From Chrysogorgia sp. JL179-B06 (lineage: Eukaryota; Cnidaria; Anthozoa; Scleralcyonacea; Chrysogorgiidae), in the NCBI GenBank assembly GCA_035772405.1, contig JAYKKM010000416.1, positions 79,501-143,500 on the forward strand: 64,000 bases of DNA. The letters are read 5' to 3'. This document shows positions 19,800-29,924 of the stretch, in pieces (the first letter of the stretch is position 1; every line of letters begins with the position of its first letter). Made by a program: the position numbers and the translations under genes. The notes beneath the pieces were generated by a model. The model was not told where the DNA came from and did not search any database. It was given only the letters and a program-made list of their open reading frames with translations.

Positions 19800-21880
19800 A
19801 ACACTAACAGATTGAGATTAATAAATGGTGAAGCAGTTAAATACTACATGCATTTGCTTTTATTAGGTGTTGTTGGTTTCATGTCATAATAATGGTTTTG
19901 ATGATTGATCGTTTAGTATTGGTAATTTATGGATACAACCATGCATATATTTCATTAAAAGCTGAGCTTTCGTCTTGTGTTGCTCAGCACATCCCTGAAT
20001 TTTTTAATTTTAAATTTACAAAATTTTGAACTTACATATGATCAATATAATAATAATTATACCTCAACTGTAAATGGTCTAGTAGACACTAGGGAGTTAA
20101 ATTTGTACCACGTGTGACGTGACCGGTCAATATATCACAGAATTATCCCCACCGTGTGGTACAACGCTTTGGTATTCAAGCTTGAATACCATACTAGCTC
20201 AAATACCCTCAGGTGCAAAAACCAAAATGACGCTGTTAACATTGGAGGAACAAGAAGACATTTCACCCATTGTTTCACCTGCTGAATCAGATGACAAGGA
20301 AATTCTTCGGTTATTAGAAAACTATTCAAGATTGTTTCGGTATTATATAATTTATATTCGACAAAATATTACCCCTCAGGGTGATATATTGCTCGGACTT
20401 TGCCCTCACCCTCAGGGTAATATTTTCTTGAATTCCCCTCACTCTAGGTCTATAAATGATCAGAAATAAGATGCATGACTTAATAATTGTTTATTACTTA
20501 ATAGACTAGAGGTCCAATCCAGGTATCATCTATAGAGATTTGCCTTCTTGAGGAATAGTTGGATGCTTATGAATTTCCTTATCCTGCAAGAGAGGTTTTC
20601 AGTGCAGATAAGTGAGACTTGTTTCCAGAGCATTCTGTGATCCCTTATTCAGATTTGTTTACCAACAGAAGACTTTTCAGTGTGGTCTTTTAAGCATTCA
20701 ATTGAGATGTTCTTTGGGGAAGACTGTTTGATTTCCATTTCTCACTTACTGGTACAGTCTATTTATGGGCAATTTTGAAACCAAAGGCAAAGCAATATAA
20801 TTTTCACCATTTAAACCAAGCTTATATGCAGCAGTATATACATTCTATATTAGAAAGACATTTTCAACATCGGTACTATATGTACTCCTGGACCATCTCA
20901 ATAGCTTTATCATGGAGTGTTGCTTTTCTAGTCTGACATTGTGTATTGTATATGTATATACACCTTACAAGAAACCTAAACAAATCATCCATTTGTAAGA
21001 GCCAATTGTTCAATGTACACAATACATCTGCGAGCAAGACCACTTAAAGGAAGAACTTTCTCACATCAGAAATGATTTGAAATACAACATATATGCATCC
21101 AAGGACATTTTCACTTTAACCCTATCCTGAACCCAGACCTTCTGATCTTTCTCACACCAAGTAGTACAGTCGACTGAAAAGCTCAACCAACAACTGTTTA
21201 CCCACAAAGATAAAGCATTGAAAAAAAGTCTGGAATTTACCACATTCCTTGAGAATGCAGTTTAGTTTTAATAAACATTGGAGAAACTGGCCAAACATAT
21301 CTTACTGTCTGTCTCAAAGAACATCTTAGTTATTGCTCAAATAGTCACACTGAAAAATGTTCTGTTAATTCATAATTGCCAAACAAACCTAAACAAATAT
21401 CAATTTAATCAATCACAGAATTATTCGGAAACAAGCTTATCTCATCTGCACCAAAAACAACTACTGTACTTATCTCGTATGATTAGGGAATAAATAGAGA
21501 TTCACAAGTATCAAACTATACGTCAATTCGGGTCAATCTCTGACTTTGAACGATAACTGAACAGCACTTTTAAATATACCACACATGAACTTGCAAATAT
21601 GGAAGGTAATCAAACGAAATAGAAGGTAATAAACTACATAAGTAAGATGTACACATTTACCAAGATGGTAATGTAAACCAATAACAAACAAAAAATTCAG
21701 TTCGCATCTGAGGATATCCTCTACCCTGGTCCCAGAGGTAGATGTCCTCAGGAGTCTGGACGAATTAAAGCTCAGGTTGAATGCATGGTTGTATTCGCTG
21801 CATGCCGTGATGCAGATTACCAAAACTAACTACAGTACTTTAGCATAAAGGACTTTACCAAAGCTACCAGTTCTAAAAAC
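19800..21880. other. Interior of the inverted-repeat structure, no recognised protein
   Basis: ORFs of 60-116 codons exist on both strands (for example 20119-20469 plus, 21533-21823 minus). None shows a domain I can name. Short CCCTCAGGGTAATATT-type units repeat near 20370-20430. Confidence 0.45.
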
Positions 21881-21902
21881 TTATTAAACTTTACAAACTT
21901 AC

Positions 21903-21980
21903 CCTGTTGTTGCTTTCCTTCGAAGACGAAGTGTTCTGTTTAGGTATATATATGCGCCATGTTCCTTGTTTACTTGCCAT
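21903..21980 (-). CDS. Possible first coding exon (hypothetical)
   Basis: On the minus strand, ACAATGG gives a good start context at 21980. It is followed by 26 codons beginning MASKQGTWRIYIPKQ and ending ...SNNR at AGG/GTAAGT, a consensus 5' splice donor (21897-21902). No downstream exon was identified and the peptide matches nothing I know. The exon sits just inside the right arm of the 3.2 kb inverted-repeat structure, so it may be the start of that element's own spliced gene rather than a host gene. Short exons with good donors can occur by chance. Confidence 0.35.
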
Positions 21981-22330
21981 TGTGAGTTATGCGAATTAGC
22001 GTATCCGAAGTTTCACGCGCGTTGATTGGATAACAGTCTGAAATTAGCCAATCAAAATCCAGCACTGACGTATATTACAATACTCCATGGAATGCCATTC
22101 GTTAAAACGAGGTACTTCCAAGCCGTGATGCGCTTTCGAAAAACACCAATTTTTTAATATTCAAATCCCGAATTAGCGATGGCAACCCCCCATACCTTCA
22201 AAAGAAACACTATCCGATAGCATCTGGCGTGGTTGCCTGCTTGTAACAAAAAATGCCATCAACGATCATATTTTTGAACCATGGCCGGCCGTCTATAATG
22301 TTCCGCGACTAATCCGCTGCGCCACCCGAT

Positions 22331-22963
22331 CACTCTATAACTTATAGTAATATTTATCGTATATAATGAATTATTAAAAGTACTTACGAATCTTATTTTC
22401 GTTTCAAATTTTTGACCTACTTTAATAACTTGTATAAATTTTAAACAATCCTATTAAATTTCGAAGATTTTGTTGAGCATGCAGACTTCAGTATTACAAG
22501 TTAAGAACAGAACAAAACTTTTCTCAACTAGACATAAAATATATGTTTAATAACTTGGACAGTACTCGACGATTCACAAAGCCCACAAAGAAAGTAAAAA
22601 AGGCAATAATATACGATTCACAAAGAAGGTAAACATGAACGTAAACCTTAGGCCAAACATTCTTGTTGACAGGAAGACAGGTTTCTTCAAAAACAAATGT
22701 GTTTTTGAAGCATAGTCCTTGTCCCTGATCGCCGACAAAGCCGTCCTCGAACCGAAGGACACTTCAAATCCAACTGCAGTTACAGTAGTCTACAGATAAC
22801 CTGAATATTTTTCCGTGTTTAGTACTGGTTTTTCCCTGTCGCTGCATCGTATGTCCGAGTTGATATAAAGTAAGAAACTATAGCATTTTGACTCGTCTGG
22901 GACTATTTTTAACAAATCTTCTCAGAGAACGATATCCCAAAAGGGAGTATATTTTTTAAGTGT
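22331..22963. other. No recognised gene
   Basis: AT-rich. A small direct repeat ACGATTCACAAAG at about 22567 and 22612. No protein recognised. Confidence 0.5.
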
Positions 22964-23207
22964 TATTTTCAAGGAGTTAAAATTAACAAATAGCTCCACT
23001 ATTGGGAGTTATTTTAATTAACTGCAAATAGTTTTTTTAACTCCACCTAACTTGGGTAACATGAGAGTTATTTTAACTCTCAAAAAAAAATAACTCCACT
23101 ATTGGGAGTTATTTGAACTCCCAATAGTTGAGTTATTTTTTAACTCCACCTAAATGGGGTAACAGGGGAGTTATTTTAACTCCTTGAAAATAACAGTGTA
23201 TATAACA
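22964..23207. mobile_element. MITE with TGTTATTTTCAAGGAGTTA termini
   Basis: TGTTATTTTCAAGGAGTTAA at the left is mirrored by TTAACTCCTTGAAAATAACA at the right. The inside is full of CTCCACTATTGGGAGTTAT-type sub-palindromes. Flanking TA on both sides suggests a Tc1/mariner-like origin (inference). No ORF. Confidence 0.75.
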
Positions 23208-23272
23208 ACAAAATCAGACTAAAAAAAACAAGGATATTGGAATTGGTTACATTGTCACGACTATTGCACTAG

Positions 23273-23465
23273 TGTAGCAGGATGCTATCCACACCGAGAT
23301 TATACAGAATACAGACTTAAACCGTATTTTATTTAATACACCGGAATCACTCGTTTTACAATCTCTTTCGTCTGCTTCCGCGCGCGCGCACAACACCTAG
23401 CTGTCAATCAGTCTATTAATCTTATTAATTGGTTACTAACACAATCTGAACGTAGTTCTACTACA
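23273..23465 (-). repeat. Gypsy 3' LTR (193 bp)
   Basis: On the plus strand TGTAGCAGG...TTCTACTACA, so TGTAGTAGAA...CCTGCTACA in element orientation, with TG/CA ends. It shares ACCGTATTTTATTTAATACA and AATCACTCGTTTTACAATCT with 29181-29308. Confidence 0.85.
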
Positions 23466-23507
23466 CTTTCCCCCCTCAAGTGAGAAAGCGTCCTTTGTTA
23501 CTGTACA

Positions 23508-24110
23508 TTAAGTGTTATATATTAACCAATAAGCTATAATGTCCCTAATAATCTCTTTATTTGTCTTGACCAATGATAATAAAGTTGCCATCTTGTAACT
23601 TAACACGGTGATATATGCCAAACGATCAGGTGGGTGGCGAATTCTTGTAGAGCGTCGCTGTACTCCTTGTTCTTCCAACAGATCATCTGACTCTTCTGGT
23701 GGAACTGGTTCTTCCGGTGGAACTGGTTCTTCCGGTGGAACTGGTTCTTCTGGTGGATCTGGTTTCTCTGGTGGAGCTGGTTCTTCTGTTGGAGCTGGTT
23801 CTTCTGGTGGAGCTGGTTCTTCTGGTGGAGCTGGTTCTTCTGGTGGAGCTGGTTCTTCTGGTGGAGCTGGTTCTTCTGGTGGAGCTGGTTCTTCTGGTGG
23901 AGCTGGTTCTTCTGGTGGAGCTGGTTCTTCTGGTGGAGCTGGTTCTTCTGGTGGAGCTGGTTCCTCTGGTGGAGTAACCCAAGGTTCACGCTGAGACAAT
24001 CTAGAGGATGGTGTCGGCATATCATCATTATCATCGGAGGTCGATTGTTGGTCGGAGTGCGAGGTTTCGGGTGAAGGACCCTCACTTTTGGTTAATTCCG
24101 TAGACGCCAA
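23508..24110 (-). pseudogene. Gypsy integrase C-terminal tail with (PPEEPA)n repeat
   Basis: This is the minus-strand end of the pol reading. It starts within MASTELTKSEGPSPETSHSD, passes through about fifteen copies of the hexapeptide PPEEPA (with a few variants such as PTEEPA and PPEKPD), and then LLEEQGVQRRSTRIRHPP. That last motif is typical of the C-terminal end of Gypsy integrases just before the 3' LTR. The repeat is an 18 bp minisatellite (GGTGGAGCTGGTTCTTCT on the plus strand, about 23700-23975), so a large part of the tail arose by tandem duplication. The other long frames over this stretch (GGAGSS, LVELVL, STRRTS, HQKNQL) are shadows of the same repeat. Whether the tail had a function, such as tethering to chromatin, cannot be told. 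Confidence 0.75.
23698..23975. repeat. 18 bp minisatellite inside the Gypsy pol tail
   Basis: About fifteen head-to-tail copies of GGTGGAGCTGGTTCTTCT. The copies nearest the left end carry variants (GGAACTGG, GGATCTGG), the central ones are nearly identical. Confidence 0.95.
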
Positions 24111-25140
24111 GGCGGGATCGAGTTGAATGGCAACAAAAGGTTGCGATGTAGGACTCGATGTTTTCCATCAGTTTCTGACATTACTTCGTACACGGGAAGA
24201 TCTTGGAGTCGTCTTATCACTTTATAACAATCTCCCAGCGGTCCTTCAGTTTTTGCTTTCCTCGTACGCTAAGATTCTTCACCAGCACACGATCGCCAGG
24301 TTCAAGGCGAGTATCTCGAGCTCTCTTATCGTAATTCTTCTTGTTTGTGCCGGTTGACTTGGTGGTGTTTTTAGCAGCCCTCTCAAAAGCAAATTGCAGT
24401 CGATCTCGAAGATCTTTGATGTAAGTTGCAGTCGTGATATCACTGGACTTTACTGGAGTAATGCCAAATGCAACATCAATAGGTAACCGAGGATGTCTTC
24501 CAAACATAAGGAAGAATGGGGTATAACCAGTCGAGGCGTGTTTCGACGAGTTGTACGCATGCACCATAGATGCTAGGTAGTCCGCCAAGCTTGCTTTTTC
24601 TCTTCATCAAGAGTGCCAAGCATGTGAAGTAATGTCTTGTTAAACCGTTCCGTTTGCCCATTGCCTTGAGGGTGATATGGGGTTGTCCGAAGTTTGCAAA
24701 GCTGCTTGATGACTCGTGCCTCAAAGTCTCGTCCTTGGTCTGAGTGAAGACGGTGTGGAAAGCCATAATGAACCAAGACATTTTCCCAGAGAACTTTCGC
24801 TACCACCTTGGCTTTCTGGGAACTGGTAGCAAGTGCCTAAGCAAACTTTGTAAAGTTGTCGGTGATCACCAACACATTCTCATACCCGCCTCTTCCTCTC
24901 TCCAAATAAAGAAAATCCATGGATAGGAGCTCAAAAGGTTCTGGTCACGATGGGCCTCATGGGAGCCGGTGCTGGATCAGGTGCTTTACGACGTATACAT
25001 CGGTCACAGCGAGCGACGTAGGAATGACCATCCTTGGTCATGAACGGCCAATAAAAACGATGGCGAATTGTTTCCAAGGTTTTGTCCCGGCCTAGATGAC
25101 CCATATCATCATGTAACCCTTTAAAATGCGATTTCGCCAT
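24111..25140 (-). pseudogene. Gypsy integrase
   Basis: Minus strand, several frames. HDDMGHLG and CDRCIRRK form the zinc-binding HHCC domain (24931-25140). The catalytic core follows with HSDQGRDFEARV (second Asp) and HPQGNGQTERFNKTL (catalytic Glu) at about 24600-24740. The C-terminal part, HAYNSSKHASTGYTPFFLMF, and DRVLVKNLS lie at 24217-24588. The enzyme inserts the cDNA into host DNA. It is broken by a stop near 24840 and by at least two frame changes (overlaps of readings at 24573-24588 and 24476-24781), so it cannot be functional. It continues into the PPEEPA tail. Confidence 0.85.
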
Positions 25141-26009
25141 CTTGACGGAACCACCAGTTGATCTCGATCTTCTTCATCAGTCTGGATGCGACGATACAAA
25201 ACACCGTTTTCAGCAGTAAACGGTCCCATTGTCGGAGAAGATTAGTGGTGTGCTGGGATTCTTTCTTTAACTCTTCGTAGGTTGGTTGTTTTCTACGTAA
25301 AACATATTGAATACAGCGATCAATACTCATATCAGCACCTTGACATTCCTTCCATGCTGCAGAACTCATAGATGGAAAGTTCGTAGATTTCGGACCATCG
25401 ACAATTTCAACAAAATATTTCACATCTTCTGGTGATGCAGTAACTGTCTCAACACCTGGCGACCACTGTCCTTCGATCTGGTTTTTACTCAGGTTGATGC
25501 CGTGGAATTGACAAAGCGCTTTGAATGCACCTTCTGGGCAACATGCTTGGTCAGCGCTACCAATGGGTCTGGATTTAGCGAGGAAAGGACGAAGACAGTT
25601 CTCCTTTGATTCTTGTCGTTCTTGTACATCAGAGTCGTGGGGCATTCGCGACAATCCATCTGCGTCACCATTGCTCGGTCCAGGTCGATAGCGAATATCA
25701 AAATTAAATGGGCGGCTAACCAACGATGATCACGTGGGCTAAGCTTAGCGGATGTTGACAAATAGGTTTACTAAATGGATTACTGTCCGTGAATACTGTA
25801 AACCTCTGACCATAAAGGTAGTCGCGAAACTTGTCGACAATAGTCCGCTTAAGGGCTAAAAACTCACGCTTGTAGGCAGAGTAGTTCCTTTTCGATGCGT
25901 TTAAGGTCCGACTGCCATAACCAATAACATGTGGCTTTCCGTTTTGGAGTTGGTAGAGAGTTGCTCCAAGACCTTCGGCGCTAGCATCCACGTGAAGTGT
26001 GAAAGGCAA
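25121..26009 (-). pseudogene. Gypsy RNase H and connection region
   Basis: FTLHVDASAEGLGATLYQ and YSAYKREFLALK, then RFTVFTDSNP, are RNase H landmarks (25716-26009, minus). RNase H removes the RNA template during cDNA synthesis. The reading continues, after a frame change near 25740, with DIRYRPGPSNGDADGLSRMP, the conserved junction between RNase H and integrase. A linker of about 150 residues leads to the integrase zinc domain. At least one frameshift. Confidence 0.85.
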
Positions 26010-26086
26010 GGAGAAATCTGGAAAGGCTAGGACAGGATGAGTAGTTAATCGTTGTATGAGGGTCTCGAAAGCGTTTCTGACATTGT

Positions 26087-27054
26087 TCAGTCCAAACGAA
26101 TGGTGGATGCCGTCGCTCGTCCCCGTTTTGCGTTACTTCGGCCACCGATTAAGTGATACAGAGTCTCCGCTAGCTTTGAGAAGTTATCCACAAACGAGCG
26201 GTAATAACCAGCAAAACCTAGGAATGTCTGCAACTGTTTGCTGTCAGCTGGTGGATGTAATAGCCATTCGTGCAGAGCGGATATCTTGGAGGGATCTGGT
26301 TCAACACCATTTTCCGACACAACATGACCAAGGAGAGTAACTTTCTTCTGAAAGAATTTACATTTGGAGGGTTTCAGTTTAAGTCCAGAGTTTACAAGAT
26401 GAAGTACACGACACATGTGGGGAAGTTCAAACCATCCAGACAACTTTCCATTAACCTCTGGAAGGTTGCTGGTGCGTTTGTTAATGCCATTCGTTGAAAT
26501 TCGAACAATCCAAATGGCGTCGTCATTCCAGTCTTGCGTTGGTCTCCTTTTACGATGGGTGCAGAACCACTTTACTCCGTTCAATGTTTCTAAGGTTTCA
26601 GCAATTCTTGGGATCGGATAAGAATCCTTGATGGTCTACGAATTGAGTTTTCTAAAATCAACACAAACACGAAGACTGTTATCCTTCTTCCTTACCAAGA
26701 CCACATGCGAAGCGAAGCGTATGGGCTTTTGCTCTTTCGGATAACTCCTGCCTCTAACATATCAAGGATAGCCTGTCTGAATTCCTCCAACTGCCCTGGT
26801 GGTACTCTTCGATGGGGTAACCGGAATGGCATTTCGTCGTTGAGGTGAATTTCATGCTGAACACCACTGCTGCAGCCGAGATCTTTGTTATTGGTAGCAA
26901 AAGCATGGGACATACGTTGCAGTAGATCACTTGCTTGTTTTCGTTGTTCTTCAGTAAGATGAGCGTCATTGAGATCAACAGGTGGAACTGAATTTGGTGG
27001 GTGTGGTTTCACAGGTGCTACTTGTTCGCATCCAACAACTTGGGCAGTTGCCAA
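26087..27054 (-). pseudogene. Gypsy reverse transcriptase with the catalytic YxDD segment deleted
   Basis: The N-terminal RT part is read as HEIHLNDEMPFRLPHRRVPP and MLEAGVIRKSKSPYAS (26700-27000). After frame changes comes TPFGLFEFQRMALTNAPATF (about 26440-26520). A clean jump follows from CVVYFI straight to GLKLKPSKCKFF and LLGHVVSENGVEPDP (26087-26400). The intervening segment, which should contain the catalytic YxDD and FSKT motifs, is missing, so polymerase activity is impossible. The thumb and connection motifs LQTFLGFAGYYRSFVDNFS follow normally. There are also several frameshifts. Confidence 0.85.
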
Positions 27055-27484
27055 GCAGATCTTTTTTAGTAGCCTGATAAACTACACTGGACGTATTTCT
27101 CAGTTCCACGGGTACACGGCAAGTTGTTTTTCCACATGGTAAAGAGACCAGACCCGGAGTCACAGATGTACGTTGGGGAGGAGCCCGGGCAATACCCCAC
27201 ACAACAACTGTTTGAAATGCTCCAATGGTAATTTGGTGCTGATTTGTTGCTTTCACATGGTTTTCTCTTTCTCGAAAGTTCTCTTGACGTGACATTGCTT
27301 TATATGCTCGCTGCCAGGGGGGCGATGCCTTTACTTTATCCAAAAATTTCTACCATATTTGTCGAAACACTTAACTTGATGTTGTTCAGCCACATTTGTC
27401 CCAATAACCATAGGAACACGTCTGTTGTATTCATTATCCTGAACAATGAGTACAAGAGCTACTACAGTATCATCATTACCAGTG

Positions 27485-27870
27485 TCACAATAGGGAAATT
27501 TCTTCAATAAAACCGCTAAAGGGGACTTCTTGACCACCAGCACCAACTACCCGTAATAGATCATCAATGCGTTGCACGGATTTATTGGAAAGATATTTGT
27601 TATAATACCATTCAGCGACTGTACTTACTTGACTTCCTGTATCGAGAAGAGCCATGCACTGATTTCCGTCTACCCATGTGTCTGTTTCATTTTCTGTGCC
27701 AATCAATCTACTTGCATTTTCTTGTGATGGTGGGGGACTGTCTACTGCCTCAGATTTCCACCCATCTGATGCAGCATTTCGTTTCCCTGTGGCTGGCCTG
27801 CAAGAGGGTTTCGGCACCCTTTCTTTATGTGACTAAGTTTACCGCACCGGAAACAACGCAGGGGGTGCGC
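27485..27870 (-). pseudogene. Gypsy zinc knuckle and aspartic protease
   Basis: On the minus strand CFRCGKLSHIKKGC (about 27815-27860) is a CCHC zinc knuckle of gag nucleocapsid. After a frame change, CMALLDTGSQVSTVAEWYY (27600-27660) is a retropepsin-like active site with the DTG triad, which would process the polyprotein. The flap region reads RVVGAGGQEVPFSGF. The order knuckle, protease, RT is as in other Gypsy elements. Confidence 0.85.
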
Positions 27871-28190
27871 TGATGTTGATCTGGATTAACACGCTCATTC
27901 TGGCTTGAACTTTGCGCATAGCTGACTGAAGATTGGGCTGCAAACGCTGTGGTTAACTCTTTAACTACGGTCTCGCAAACTTCTTTTACCCACGCCGGTT
28001 TGGCGCCACCTGGTTGAGGAGTCGTTTCCTTTTTCGTTTCCCGCGCGAGAGATTGGTGTTGCCTAGCGACTCGTTTTCCCGATTTTGTCAACCCAGCTTC
28101 GCGTTCACCGTGGCAAGCGGCGTCAATTAGTTGACCAAACGTTTGGCAACTGTCTTTCTTGTGGCGGGTTTTGTCCTTGATCTCCGTTGA
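27825..28190 (-). pseudogene. Gypsy gag, C-terminal half
   Basis: Reads DSCQTFGQLIDAACHGEREA, GLTKSGKRVARQHQSLARE and a Ser/Gln-rich linker (SSVSYAQSSSQNERVNP) up to the zinc knuckle, which is in another frame. This is a capsid/nucleocapsid linker without a catalytic role. The upstream continuation is separated by the insertion at 28190-28437. Confidence 0.6.
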
Positions 28191-28437
28191 TTACCACATG
28201 AAATTAGAAGCTTTGAAATGTTAAGTAGTTTTAAGTCTGCAGTTAAGACTTTTCTTTTTTAAAATTAATAGTTATTGTTCATAGTGTTAATATATGTAGT
28301 AGCTTTATCTTATAATGAGACTGTAATTAGTTTTAAAAGTAACTTTAAGAATATATATATTGTTGTAAGAGCATTGGGACTATTGTATAATGCTCCTAAT
28401 ACGTCTTTATTATTATTGTTATTATTATTATAAACCT
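28190..28437 (+). mobile_element. 3' end fragment of a CR1/L2-like retroelement inserted in gag
   Basis: Plus-strand tail GTAAGAGCATTGGGACTATT, TGCTCCTAATACGTC and (TTATTA)n. The same tail, reverse complemented, lies at 61500-61640. It interrupts the gag reading, which resumes at about 28437 with the complement of AACCTTCCCAGCG. Confidence 0.7.
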
Positions 28438-29081
28438 TCCCAGCGATTTTTCGTCTGGAATAAGCTCTGCGCCCTTTTCTATTGCCATACGTAGCTGGTT
28501 GTCTAATCTCGAGGCGAAAGCGGAAACTTATTCAGACTCTATTTGCTTCATTGCGTCTGCCACTGTCAACAACTCTTCTCCGGTGGCTGTACCAGAATCA
28601 CTATAAAACTGATCGAGGCGCTCGAGAATTTCCGCAAGCTTTGATCCAGGAGCAAGTCCGACAATTTTCGACTTTGCTTCTCCTTGTAAAGAGCGACGTA
28701 TTTGCTCGGCGATAACTTCGTCGGCATAAAACCCTTCTTTCATAGCACTATCGACCTCATAACGCCAAACTCGATAAGATACTCCTTTTGACTTCTCGCC
28801 CTCTGAAAATCCGTGAAACGGCGAAAATTGAATGCGTGAAAGATACGGTCGGCGGTATTTTGTCGTTTGTTGCTGATTTTACCACGGTAACAGAGTCTGC
28901 AGAAACGTCAAAACACACCACTGAATCCGTACGTGAAGTATGCTTTAACATTAACGAATTCTTCTTTCCAGAACTTCATTCCGATTTGGTACTTCGCTGC
29001 GTAAGACTCCTCGATCGCATCGTTTGTCATTCAACCTCCGTTACGTTCGGGCTCAATCCTGAGACATTCTTCTTTGGATAG
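28437..29081 (-). pseudogene. Gypsy gag, N-terminal half (capsid region)
   Basis: Minus-strand reading with FHGFSEGEKSKGVSYRVWRY, EVDSAMKEGFYADEVIAEQI, RRSLQGEAKSKIVGLAPGSK and ILERLDQFYSDSGTATGEEL. This has the helical, charged character and the phrase order (Y.VW..EV......D..A..IRRSL.G.A) of Gypsy capsid domains, which assemble the virus-like particle. The open frame at 28528-28743 continues upstream only through frame changes towards 29081. It lies directly downstream of the 5' LTR. Confidence 0.7.
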
Positions 29082-29180
29082 CTCCATTGCTTACACTTTA
29101 CACAAATTAAAAATATCAGTATCTGACGGTCAGAGTGATACTTATTCGTCTTGACTTGTCCCCTATCGGGCTCCTGACGT

Positions 29181-29308
29181 TGTAGCAGACCGTATTTTAT
29201 TTAATACACCGGAATCACTCGTTTTACAATCTCTTTCGTCTGCTTCCACGCGCGCACACAACACCTAGCTGTCAACCAGTCTATTAATGTTATTAATTGG
29301 TTACTACA
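29181..29308 (-). repeat. Gypsy 5' LTR (128 bp, internally deleted)
   Basis: On the plus strand TGTAGCAGAC...GGTTACTACA. Compared with the 193 bp copy it lacks about 30 bases after TGTAGCAG and about 22 bases near the other end. Confidence 0.85.
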
Positions 29309-29661
29309 CCAGCAAACATGAACACGTTCTTACACCTATTGGGAGATTGACGACTCTTTGCTTCCTAGCGCCTTTCCTTAGTGTGGTGAGCCCAAATGTG
29401 GATAACGCCTCACTATGACTTGTTATAACAAGTCAAGTCATAGTGGATAATTAGCATATGTTACGGTATGTAATAATAAGGATTTGTTATGGCACTGAAA
29501 GGAATGAATGGGAATTCCACCCTATATAGGTCAGAATATTGTCTTTCCTCGTTTCTTATCTGATAATTTTGCGCGTACTTAATTTCTCGAACTTTCCTGA
29601 TACATATACTCTACTGTGTTGTGCAAATGTTTATTTTCTATTTTTTCCCTTTTGTTTAAAG
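29309..29661. other. ADAM intron end
   Basis: Contains a small hairpin CTATGACTTG/CAAGTCATAG at 29413-29440, then ordinary AT-rich sequence and the acceptor TTTTCCCTTTTGTTTAAAG. Confidence 0.6.
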
Positions 29662-29743
29662 ATCAAACCAAAAGGCGCATTGTGCCGTGAAACAGTAAAT
29701 GATTGTGACCTGCCTGAATACTGTGATGGAAAAACATGCAATA
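29662..29743 (+). CDS. ADAM-family gene, disintegrin-domain exon (downstream of two)
   Basis: An 82-base exon, phase 0 at the start and 1 at the end. It has a pyrimidine-rich acceptor ending AAAG and donor AATA/GTGAGTATT. It encodes IKPKGALCRETVNDCDLPEY followed by CDGKTCN. The core CR..VN.CDLPEYC.G is the ADAM disintegrin signature that immediately follows the cysteine pattern of the exon at 8025-8123. The reading frame joins without change across the two splice sites. A separate ATG-initiated ORF from 29539 runs through this exon, but the upstream 41 codons lie in intron sequence and are not supported. No downstream exon (rest of the disintegrin loop, Cys-rich and EGF segments) was recognised in the remaining 34 kb. 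Confidence 0.85.
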
Positions 29744-29784
29744 GTGAGTATTCAATTCGATTTTTCTAAATTTCACTGAAATAT

Positions 29785-29924
29785 TTGACGTTATATACAG
29801 CTACAACAAGCTACACCACCACCAGCAACACCAGCAACACCGCTACCATCACCTGCAATACCAAAACCAGCAACGCCACCACAAGCAGCACCACCACCAG
29901 CACCACCACCAGTAGCATTAGTAT
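29785..29924 (+). repeat. ACC/CAC/CAG-rich low-complexity tract
   Basis: Imperfect trinucleotide repeat giving Thr/Ser-rich or Gly/Ala-rich peptides in different frames. Directly abuts a foldback terminus. Confidence 0.85.

Larger units (their letters stand above)
19080..22330. repeat. 3.2 kb structure bounded by long imperfect inverted repeats
   Basis: Left: AGACGGCCGGCC, GATGGCATTTTCTGTTACAA, GCAGGCAACCAC and GGTTGCCATC (19100-19230). Right: the same blocks in reverse order and complement at 22190-22300. The arms are diverged. Between them no transposase is recognised. It could be a transposon with long terminal inverted repeats or two opposing copies of one repeat. Confidence 0.55.
23273..29308 (-). 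mobile_element. Decayed Gypsy (Ty3/Metaviridae) LTR retrotransposon
   Basis: About 6.0 kb on the minus strand with LTRs at both ends and the order gag, protease, reverse transcriptase, RNase H, integrase, which is diagnostic of Gypsy. The polypurine tract GAGGGGGGAAAG lies directly before the 3' LTR (plus-strand 23466-23477). Every domain carries frameshifts or deletions, including loss of the YxDD part of RT. I did not find a convincing target-site duplication. Confidence 0.92.
8124..29661 (+). other. ADAM intron, 21.5 kb, transposon-filled
   Basis: This is the span between the two phase-compatible disintegrin exons. It contains a CR1-like element, SINE heads, several foldbacks and an entire 6 kb Gypsy element on the minus strand. 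It is an inference that the two exons are spliced to each other, based on family order, strand and phase. Confidence 0.7.

Noticed and set aside
23698..23975. CRISPR-like array
   Set aside because: Repeats are contiguous 18 bp units without spacers in a eukaryotic retroelement; no cas genes.
23600..24085. Long ORFs GGAGSS, LVELVL, STRRTS and HQKNQL
   Set aside because: Shadow frames of the 18 bp minisatellite; only the minus-strand PPEEPA frame continues into recognisable Gypsy integrase end sequence.
29539..29769. 76-codon ORF as a stand-alone gene
   Set aside because: Only the exon part 29662-29743 matches a protein family; the rest is intron read-through.
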